10,579 nucleotides of DNA. Origin: CAKQOE01 sp963627215 (GTDB taxonomy: Bacteria; Bacillota; Clostridia; Peptostreptococcales; Anaerovoracaceae). The stretch is taken from positions 1 to 10,579 of the forward strand of contig CAVGAH010000072.1 of the NCBI GenBank assembly GCA_963627215.1. Direction: 5' to 3'. The notes beneath the pieces were generated by a model. The model saw only the letters and a list, made by a program, of their open reading frames with translations. It had not been told where the DNA came from and did not search any database. Positions 1-5,426 of this stretch are shown here, in pieces. Position numbers and translations under genes: made by a program. Numbering within the stretch: position 1 is the first letter of the stretch; the number at the start of each line of letters is the position of its first letter.

Positions 1-159
1 GTACAGAAGCATGAAATAAGGGGATATCATTTCAGGATTGTGACACCATGCGCATTTCAGCGGGCAGCCCTTCAGGAATACGGTCGTGCGTATTCCCGGG
101 CCGTCCTCTGTAGAAAAGCGCTGTATGCCCCCTACGTAGCAGCTGTCTTTCCTTAGCAT
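1..159 (-). CDS. Glycyl-radical-enzyme activating enzyme (radical SAM), N-terminal part, cut by window edge
   Basis: Reading the minus strand from 159 gives 53 codons open to the window edge. They contain the N-terminal signature of GRE activases: IQRFSTEDGPGIRTTVFLKG, then the radical-SAM cluster motif CPLKCAWC (Cys32, Cys36, Cys39) followed by HNPE. Family knowledge: the three cysteines bind a 4Fe-4S cluster that cleaves S-adenosylmethionine and abstracts hydrogen from the GRE glycine. The ATG at 159 overlaps the GRE stop (ATGCTAA, 159-153), so the two genes are translationally coupled and the cognate pairing is near certain. No clear Shine-Dalgarno precedes this ATG, as expected for coupling by overlap. 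About ten residues precede the IQRFS motif, which fits the usual N-terminus. The two extra ferredoxin-like clusters found in many such activases would lie outside the window. Confidence 0.9.
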   Translation of the reverse strand, partial: MLRKDSCYVGGIQRFSTEDGPGIRTTVFLKGCPLKCAWCHNPEMISPYFMLLY

Positions 160-2513
160 GGATTGTGAGCAGTTCTTGCGATAACGTTTTCCTGAACATC
201 CTTGTCGAGTTCAGTGAAGTAAGCAAGATATCCTGCTACACGCACGAGAAGGTTTCTGTACTTTTCAGGCTCCTTCTGAGCAGCTCTTAATGTATTGTTG
301 TCTACAACGTTTATCTGGATGTGCTCGCCCATATTGTCAAAATATGTTTGGATAACGCTTCTTAAGATCTCGCGGCCCTTTTCACCCTGTACGCTTCTTG
401 GATCGAATCTCAGGTTGTAGAGGCAGCCGTCCTTTGCGTTCTTCTGGTCGAGCTTTGCTACTGATTTTACAGTCGCAGTAGGACCGTTTACATCACGTCC
501 CATTACAGGAGAGCAGTTATCGTTTACGCCTTCATAAGCGAAACGTCCGTCTGCTGACGCGAGTACGCACTTACCCTGTGAAACGTTCATTGACTGTGAT
601 TCTACAACTACCTGGTAGTTGCCGCCTCTTGAATCCTTGTATCTGCCGAGGCTTTCTGCGTAATGCTTTACGATGCCTGCTGCGATAGCGTCAACGTAAT
701 CGTTGTCATTACCGTACTTAGGAGCCTTATTGAGGAGAGTGAGTCTCATAGCCTCTGCGCCCTCAAAGTTGTTGTGGAGAGCTTCCATAAGCTCATCGAT
801 AGTGTAGAGCTTTTCCTTGAAGATTATAGTATCTATAGCTGCGATAGCATCTGTAACGTTTCCGATACCATTGATGAATGCACCTGATTCTGAGAATCTT
901 GCTCCGCCTTCCTGTACAGACATACCCTTGTCGATGCAGTCGTTTATCATCATTGAAGCGAATGCTACAGGTGCTCTGTCAGCATGCATAGATCCTACTG
1001 CGTTGAAGCCTGTGAGCATAAGGTCTACGAAGTAATCGATCTGCTTGTAGAGTGCGTCAACGATCTTTTCTTTTGTATCTAATGTGTGAAGCTCACCGGT
1101 CTTGATACCGAGCTGCTTCTTTGTGATAGGATTCCAGCCGTTATGAAGAACGAGCTCGAGGCACTTGAGCAGGTTTACGTAGCCTACTGTAGGACGTCCG
1201 TCTGAGCAGCCTGCAACTATCGGCTGTACGCATCCCTGGATACCCCAGTTTCTTGCTTCCTCTGCAGAAACTCCGAGCTTTTCCATTACCATAGGAACGA
1301 CTAACTCGTCATTGAAGAATGCCGGTGTAGCGAGTCCATCCTGTATCATCTTAAGGCCTTCTTCTATAAGGTCTTCTGAAAGGCCCTTAAAGTATCTTAC
1401 TGAAGCTGTAGGCTGTGATGTCTGCACATCTCTGTTTGCGCGGAGCGCGAGGAACGACATTTCATTAGTAGCGTCGCTGCCGTCTGCCTTCTGACCGCCT
1501 ACGATAAGGTTCTGCCAGATAGGATATCCTGCGAATGATGAGCTGTAGAACTTATCTCTGAGCTTGAGGATATCTGTGAACTTTATGTAGAGGCATTCTA
1601 CGTATTCCATAGCCTTTTCTTCAGTGATGCGACCTTCCTTTAAATCATTTACATAGAAAGGATTCATGTACTGGTCGAATCTGTGGAGTGAAGTTCCGTG
1701 GCCGTTTGCTTCTATAGAGATGATAACGTGGATGAACCATACCATCTGGATAGCTTCAGCAAATGTCTTTGGAGCTTTGATAGGGATCCTGCTGCATATA
1801 TCGCTTATCTCGAGAAGCTCAGCCTTTCTTACAGGATCTTTTTCCTCTGCTGCCTGCTTTGCTGCAAGTTCGCTGTAGCGGTGAGCGTAAGCTTCTGCTG
1901 CGTCGATAGTGATTATTACTGCATTCCAGAAGTCTACCTGTCTCATCTTTTCTACGCTGTCAACAACGCATTCTTCGATCTTCTTGCGGCATCTTTCTCT
2001 CTGATAGCCGAGTCCGTGTTCGAGAGCTGTCCAGTAATCAGGTGTGAGGTGGCCTGTGCCGCAGTCTCTGTTGCCGATAGTCATAACGCCTGCGCTTTCA
2101 GCTTCCTTTGCTTCTTCTGAAAGCACCTTTTCAACAGCCTTGTCGAAGCTTCTGCCTCTCCACTTTTCGAGTATCTCAACGAGTTCCTTCTTTTCTTCTT
2201 CGCTTATTTCAAGCGGATCGCTCGGTCTTGTCTGGAAATCGTCGATCTCATCTATGATCCACTCTGAGAAATATTCAGGGAATACAGGAGCGCATCTCGG
2301 TTTGTCGTTATGGTTTCCGACTATGAGCTCTCCTTCCTGAATGTAAATCGTCATATTTCTTAATATATGAGAAAGTGCGTATGCTCTCTGCAGTACAGGT
2401 GTTTCTACTGCGTACTTTTCATAGGCTTCTGTGGCGAGACGCGCTCTTTCTACACTTAAACTTGGCTTTGCATCCTGCTGCATCTGCTTGAGTTTTGCTA
2501 TACGGTCTGTCAT
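153..2513 (-). CDS. Glycyl radical enzyme, PFL2/diol-dehydratase-like group, substrate unknown
   Basis: A 786-residue protein with a PFL-like domain (about 10-650) and a C-terminal glycyl-radical domain (about 660-786). Visible active-site features are EANGHGTSLHRFDQY (268-282), the thiyl Cys428 in GCVQP, and the radical loop RVAGY with Gly761. The start at 2513 is chosen because AAGGAGG lies 7 bases upstream; the 45-codon upstream extension has no family similarity. The GCVQ motif is odd. Family knowledge: glycerol and choline lyases, isethionate lyase, hydroxyproline dehydratase and arylacetate decarboxylases carry Cys-x-Glu, and true pyruvate formate-lyases carry Cys-Cys. Here Gln430 replaces the Glu. 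The loop also has Leu after GY (GYLAYF), where Ser is common. The GRE is first in an operon with its activase and divergent from a LysR regulator. I am sure of the GRE class but cannot name the substrate. It is not a canonical formate acetyltransferase. Confidence 0.93.
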   Translation of the reverse strand: MTDRIAKLKQMQQDAKPSLSVERARLATEAYEKYAVETPVLQRAYALSHILRNMTIYIQEGELIVGNHNDKPRCAPVFPEYFSEWIIDEIDDFQTRPSDPLEISEEEKKELVEILEKWRGRSFDKAVEKVLSEEAKEAESAGVMTIGNRDCGTGHLTPDYWTALEHGLGYQRERCRKKIEECVVDSVEKMRQVDFWNAVIITIDAAEAYAHRYSELAAKQAAEEKDPVRKAELLEISDICSRIPIKAPKTFAEAIQMVWFIHVIISIEANGHGTSLHRFDQYMNPFYVNDLKEGRITEEKAMEYVECLYIKFTDILKLRDKFYSSSFAGYPIWQNLIVGGQKADGSDATNEMSFLALRANRDVQTSQPTASVRYFKGLSEDLIEEGLKMIQDGLATPAFFNDELVVPMVMEKLGVSAEEARNWGIQGCVQPIVAGCSDGRPTVGYVNLLKCLELVLHNGWNPITKKQLGIKTGELHTLDTKEKIVDALYKQIDYFVDLMLTGFNAVGSMHADRAPVAFASMMINDCIDKGMSVQEGGARFSESGAFINGIGNVTDAIAAIDTIIFKEKLYTIDELMEALHNNFEGAEAMRLTLLNKAPKYGNDNDYVDAIAAGIVKHYAESLGRYKDSRGGNYQVVVESQSMNVSQGKCVLASADGRFAYEGVNDNCSPVMGRDVNGPTATVKSVAKLDQKNAKDGCLYNLRFDPRSVQGEKGREILRSVIQTYFDNMGEHIQINVVDNNTLRAAQKEPEKYRNLLVRVAGYLAYFTELDKDVQENVIARTAHNPC

Positions 2514-2520
2514 ATTTGTT

Positions 2521-2527
2521 CCTCCTT
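2521..2527 (-). promoter_or_regulatory. Ribosome binding site that fixes the GRE start
   Basis: AAGGAGG on the minus strand, 7 bases before the ATG at 2513. It decides against the longer open frame reaching 2648, whose extra 45 codons run through the regulatory region shared with lysR. Confidence 0.85.
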
Positions 2528-2543
2528 GATGTATATCTGAAAT

Positions 2544-2620
2544 AAACGATCTTCGTTTTTCCCGGGGTGCTTTGTTTATTTCTTGACAACAGTTTACGAA
2601 GATTTTAGTATTAAGTAAAA
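2544..2620. promoter_or_regulatory. Candidate operator sites between GRE gene and lysR
   Basis: Three dyads are visible in the divergent intergenic region. AAACGA-TCT-TCGTTT is a perfect 6-bp palindrome at 2544-2558. ATCTTCGT at 2549-2556 recurs inverted as ACGAAGAT at 2596-2603. TTTTA-N8-TAAAA at 2603-2620 covers the lysR -10 box. LysR-type proteins typically bind AT-rich dyads overlapping their own promoter, so the third is the best autoregulatory candidate. A possible GRE -10 (TAAAAT on the minus strand, 2607-2602) abuts the lysR -10 and has no good -35, which would suit an activator-dependent promoter. Assignment of any site to this LysR protein is inference. Confidence 0.35.
2583..2611 (+). 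promoter_or_regulatory. Sigma-70-type promoter for lysR
   Basis: A perfect -35 TTGACA (2583-2588), a 17-base spacer and a -10 TAGTAT (2606-2611, 4 of 6 to consensus) face the LysR gene. They place a start near 2618, about 50 bases before its ATG. Confidence 0.55.
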
Positions 2621-2668
2621 CGTTCAAATTCGATATCAGATATAACATTTTCTTATACGGAGGCGGTC

Positions 2669-3544
2669 ATGAATCCAACAAAATATGAGATAATCCTTAA
2701 GGTAGTAGACACAAACAGCTTTTCTAAAACAGCAGAATATTTCCAGTACAGCCAGTCAGCCATCAGCCAGACAGTCAAGGCGATGGAATCAGATTACGGA
2801 ATAACCCTGTTCCACCGCACGCCTCATGGCGTGATACCGACACAGTCTCTTGAAAAGCTGCTGCCTACGCTTTACAACATTGCTTTTGAATCAAGGCGCT
2901 TAAATGAACAGCTTGAAGAGCTTGCTGACATACAGAATGGGACAATAAAACTGGGAAGCTACGTAAGCGTCTCATGCTACGGTCTGCCGGAGCTTATCCA
3001 CCAGTACAGCCAGCTCTATCCTAAAGTCAAATTTGAACTTTATCAGCTCGATGACATACCTGCCGTTAAAATGCTCCGAAAGGGACAGATAGACGCCTGC
3101 ATAATGTGCGACCCACACGAGAAAGGTCTGAAATTCCTTGAGCTTTATGAGGATCCGTTTGTCGTCGTAGTGCCTGAGGACTTTTCTGCGGTCAACAACC
3201 GATACATACCGCTCGAGGAGCTTCGTCACACACCGTTCATTTTCCTTGATGTCGGCTATTCATTATATATAAACGAGATATTTGACAAGAGCGGAATCAG
3301 ACCCGATACTATTTGCACGATGACTGATGACCGAACTATACTCGCCATGGTCGAGCGCGGCTTCGGCTTTTCCATACTTCCAAAGCTCACTCTTGCCAGA
3401 ACGCCGTATAAGGTCAAAACACTTTACACAAACCCTAATATCTCAAGGAATATAGGTTTTGTAGTCAGAAACGGCGATTATAACTCACGCGCGCTCAAGA
3501 CTTTTATAAAATTTGTCAGAAACAACATAAGCGTGCTCGGCTGA
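2669..3544 (+). CDS. LysR-family transcriptional regulator, divergent from the GRE operon
   Basis: A 291-residue protein of typical LysR length. Residues 1-60 form the winged helix-turn-helix: SFSKTAEYFQYSQSAISQTV at 17-36, then LFHRT. Residues from about 90 to 288 form the periplasmic-binding-like effector domain; it contains IKLGSYVSVSC, LRKGQIDACIM and the MVERGFGFSILPKL segment common in the second subdomain. A GGAGG at 2659-2663, 5 bases before the ATG, supports the start. LysR proteins usually regulate the divergent gene and respond to a pathway metabolite, so control of the GRE and its activase is the natural inference. The effector cannot be read from sequence. The gene ends at a strong hairpin terminator about 80 bases downstream. 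Confidence 0.93.
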   Translation: MNPTKYEIILKVVDTNSFSKTAEYFQYSQSAISQTVKAMESDYGITLFHRTPHGVIPTQSLEKLLPTLYNIAFESRRLNEQLEELADIQNGTIKLGSYVSVSCYGLPELIHQYSQLYPKVKFELYQLDDIPAVKMLRKGQIDACIMCDPHEKGLKFLELYEDPFVVVVPEDFSAVNNRYIPLEELRHTPFIFLDVGYSLYINEIFDKSGIRPDTICTMTDDRTILAMVERGFGFSILPKLTLARTPYKVKTLYTNPNISRNIGFVVRNGDYNSRALKTFIKFVRNNISVLG

Positions 3545-3621
3545 TGTTTTCAGCGAATACCTGAACGAATGCAATAAATACAGTAAGCCGGCGCCAGGCG
3601 CCGCATCATAACAAAAACTAA

Positions 3622-3659
3622 AAAACTCCGAAGCGTCTGCAAGATCGTTTCGGAGTTTT
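3622..3659. terminator. Bidirectional intrinsic terminator between lysR and the small membrane-protein gene
   Basis: AAAACTCCGAA (3622-3632) pairs perfectly with TTCGGAGTTTT (3649-3659). The stem extends three more pairs inward, including one G-U, around a 10-base loop. T-runs follow on both strands, so it can end lysR on the plus strand and the 58-residue ORF on the minus strand. A GC palindrome, GGCGCC-A-GGCGCC (3590-3602), lies just before it. The remaining sequence, 3660-3836, is AT-rich with no ORF or strong motif that I can support. Confidence 0.8.
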
Positions 3660-3836
3660 CCTATTGCTGATGAAATTAAGAAAGTGGCTTTTCTTTCGTA
3701 TGTATGTATGATAACGCATAGTTACGATTAAGTAAAACCAGCTTTTTTGATGCAAGTCATAAGTTGTACTTATATCATAGTGAATTTTATCTATACAAAT
3801 ATTCCTATACTTACATACTTATTGTTAACAAATATG

Positions 3837-4013
3837 TTATGCCACCCTGCCTACGGCGTATACCGCTGCGGAAGTACCTGTATCTGCTTCGCTTCCGCCT
3901 GCAGAGTTATCAGTCCACTTGTTTACAAAATACATTCCTATAAGAATTTCTGCAGCTATTATTATCACCATAGCTATCAGAACCATTATCCCGCGTTTTT
4001 TATTGTTGTTCAT
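3837..4013 (-). CDS. Small single-pass membrane protein, 58 residues, unknown function
   Basis: The minus strand encodes a 58-residue protein from an ATG at 4013 to a TAA at 3837. The start MNNNKKRG is positively charged. It is followed by one long hydrophobic segment (about residues 9-30) and a polar, glycine- and serine-rich tail, so the predicted topology is N-terminus inside and tail outside. AGGTGAG lies 8 bases before the ATG, and a possible promoter lies about 100 bases upstream. I recognise no family. It lies between convergent genes with its own terminator, so it looks like a separate transcript rather than part of the flanking operons. It could be a small membrane regulator or anchor, or a decayed remnant of a larger gene. 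The charge pattern, ribosome site and clean hydrophobic block argue that it is translated. Confidence 0.6.
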   Translation of the reverse strand: MNNNKKRGIMVLIAMVIIIAAEILIGMYFVNKWTDNSAGGSEADTGTSAAVYAVGRVA

Positions 4014-4075
4014 TTTGTTTTCTCACCTTTTCATAATACTCAATATATCTGTACGAATGCCCGCCCATACCGTGC

Positions 4076-4091
4076 GCAGCGTCACCGCTGC
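4076..4091 (-). other. GC-rich hairpin in the leader of the small membrane-protein gene
   Basis: GCAGCG-TCAC-CGCTGC forms a perfect 6-bp, tetraloop hairpin in otherwise AT-rich sequence. It lies between the candidate promoter and the ribosome site of the 58-residue ORF. No T-run follows it, so it is not an intrinsic terminator. Confidence 0.4.
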
Positions 4092-4116
4092 CTGAGGCGC
4101 ATATATGTTATATCTT

Positions 4117-4145
4117 ATTATACATAGCATATTTTTTCAACTGAA
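4117..4145 (-). promoter_or_regulatory. Candidate promoter for the small membrane-protein gene
   Basis: On the minus strand a perfect -10 TATAAT (4122-4117) follows, after 17 bases, a weak -35 TTCAGT (4145-4140). It would give a leader of about 95 bases. The strength of the call rests on the -10 alone. Confidence 0.35.
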
Positions 4146-4222
4146 ATCATTTATCTGCGCGCCGGGCGCGGCTGGTATGTTTCAGCGACTTTGCCGCGCA
4201 TTACGTGATCATTTGAAGCATA

Positions 4223-4276
4223 AAAAGACCTGCTTCGACGTTTCGGATCCGTTCCGTTGCGCCTTGCAGGTCTTTT
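4223..4276 (-). terminator. Terminator of the aminotransferase-permease-dehydrogenase operon
   Basis: AAAAGACCTGC (4223-4233) and GCAGGTCTTTT (4266-4276) form a perfect 11-bp stem with a 32-base loop containing the palindrome CGGATCCG. On the minus strand the stem ends in TCTTTTT, 19 bases after the dehydrogenase stop codon. The plus strand also has a T-rich 3' side, so it may block transcription both ways. Confidence 0.75.
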
Positions 4277-4294
4277 CTTTTGTGCTATTGAGTT

Positions 4295-5422
4295 TTAAAA
4301 CGCGTTTTTGTATATATCAAGTATCTGTTCTTCTGAAAGCGGGATGTAATTATTTTTGAGGAGGCGTTGCTGTGTCGCTATTACGTCCTTTGCAAATACC
4401 GGCAGGTCGCTCTCTTTTACGCCGAGATCTCTGAGCGGTTGTTTTACCAGAACCTTGTCGAGCAGGCTGTATAATGCTTCCAGGGCGTTTTCCGTATCTC
4501 CGCCAAGGCATTCTGTTATTATCGTTTCAAGTTCGTTTATGCTGCCTGACGGTCTTATCTCCTTGTACTTTTTCATGACGTCTTTGAACATGAGCTGGTT
4601 TGACTGGCCATGCGGTATGTGATATACGGATCCGAGCGGATACGCGCATGCATGTACTGCGGCGCAGCCTGCGTAACCGAACGCTATGCCTGCCCAGTTT
4701 GATGCTCTCAGAAAATCTGCTGCATATTTTTTCCAGCCTTCTTCTATGCCTGACTCGTCTGAAGCTGCTGCGCTCCAGCATTTTATTATCGTTTTAAGCG
4801 CCTCTGCAGAAAACATGCGTGAAATGCTGCATGAGTTCGGGCTTAGCAGTGACTCGACACTGTGTACCATGGCATCTATCGATGATGTTGCAAATGTTTT
4901 ATACGGCAGCGAGCTGAGCATTTCAGGTATTATGGCCGCCTTATCAGCAAACATCGCGTCTGACGCGAGCCCCATCTTCACGCCTTTGCTTACGCGGTTT
5001 ATTACTGAGATATTGGTCACTTCGCTTCCTGTGCCGCACGATGTCGGCACAAGTATGAGCTTATGGCGCTTTTCAAGAGCTGATACGTTGTCATACATAT
5101 CGTCTATGTGATCCTGCGGACCGGCTGCGGCTATAATCTTTGCAATGTCTATCACTGTACCGCCTCCGACAGCTATAAGTCTGTCATATTTTACGCTGCG
5201 GAGCGCGTCTATCATCGCATCGACCATTCCGTCTGTCGGCTCGCCTTCTCCGTACTTTTCGCGGAATATGCTCTGTACGCCTGTATCGAGCGGCGCTATA
5301 TACTTTTCGAAAGTATGTCCACCGCAGAGTACGAGGTCATCAGGACCGAGGCCTGCTTCCTCTGCAAACTGTTTAAATGTTTCGTATTCTTCAATTTCTG
5401 TCTTTATTGAAAAGCTTTTCAT
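4295..5422 (-). CDS. Iron-containing alcohol dehydrogenase, 4-hydroxybutyrate dehydrogenase type
   Basis: A 375-residue group III (Fe-dependent) alcohol dehydrogenase. Visible are the NAD(P)-binding GGGTVID (86-92), TSCGTGSE (127-134) and the metal ligands Asp183, His187, His257 and His271. Recalled resemblance to the clostridial 4-hydroxybutyrate dehydrogenase runs along the whole length: REKYGEGEP, LPYKTFATSSIDA, SNWAGIAFGYAG, and a C-terminus QQRLLKNNYIPLSEE. Role: reversible reduction of succinate semialdehyde to 4-hydroxybutyrate, or of glutarate semialdehyde to 5-hydroxyvalerate, in the cytoplasm. It is the last gene of the operon, starting 4 bases after the permease stop. It has only a weak AGAGG ribosome site inside the permease end, so translational coupling is likely. 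The family is sure; the chain length of the substrate is not. Confidence 0.88.
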   Translation of the reverse strand: MKSFSIKTEIEEYETFKQFAEEAGLGPDDLVLCGGHTFEKYIAPLDTGVQSIFREKYGEGEPTDGMVDAMIDALRSVKYDRLIAVGGGTVIDIAKIIAAAGPQDHIDDMYDNVSALEKRHKLILVPTSCGTGSEVTNISVINRVSKGVKMGLASDAMFADKAAIIPEMLSSLPYKTFATSSIDAMVHSVESLLSPNSCSISRMFSAEALKTIIKCWSAAASDESGIEEGWKKYAADFLRASNWAGIAFGYAGCAAVHACAYPLGSVYHIPHGQSNQLMFKDVMKKYKEIRPSGSINELETIITECLGGDTENALEALYSLLDKVLVKQPLRDLGVKESDLPVFAKDVIATQQRLLKNNYIPLSEEQILDIYKNAF

Positions 5423-5426
5423 TTTA

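Noticed and set aside
32..226. Open frame of 64 codons on the minus strand
   Set aside because: It is out of frame with both the end of the GRE and the activase, which have clear family motifs over the same bases.
1698..2120. Plus-strand frame of 140 codons inside the GRE gene
   Set aside because: An antisense shadow of a gene with strong family motifs; its Ser/Cys/Phe-rich composition is typical of reversed coding DNA.
2514..2648. Extension of the GRE reading frame by 45 codons upstream of 2513
   Set aside because: It crosses the lysR promoter and dyads, has no family similarity, and the ATG at 2513 has a near-perfect ribosome site.
3759..3773. ATAAGT-TGT-ACTTAT hairpin downstream of the small ORF
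   Set aside because: A weak all-AT/G stem in AT-rich sequence with no T-run; the strong hairpin at 3622-3659 is the better terminator.
3747..4127. Plus-strand frame of 126 codons in the intergenic region
   Set aside because: Aromatic- and Cys-rich composition without domain or ribosome site; it is the opposite-strand shadow of the small membrane-protein gene.
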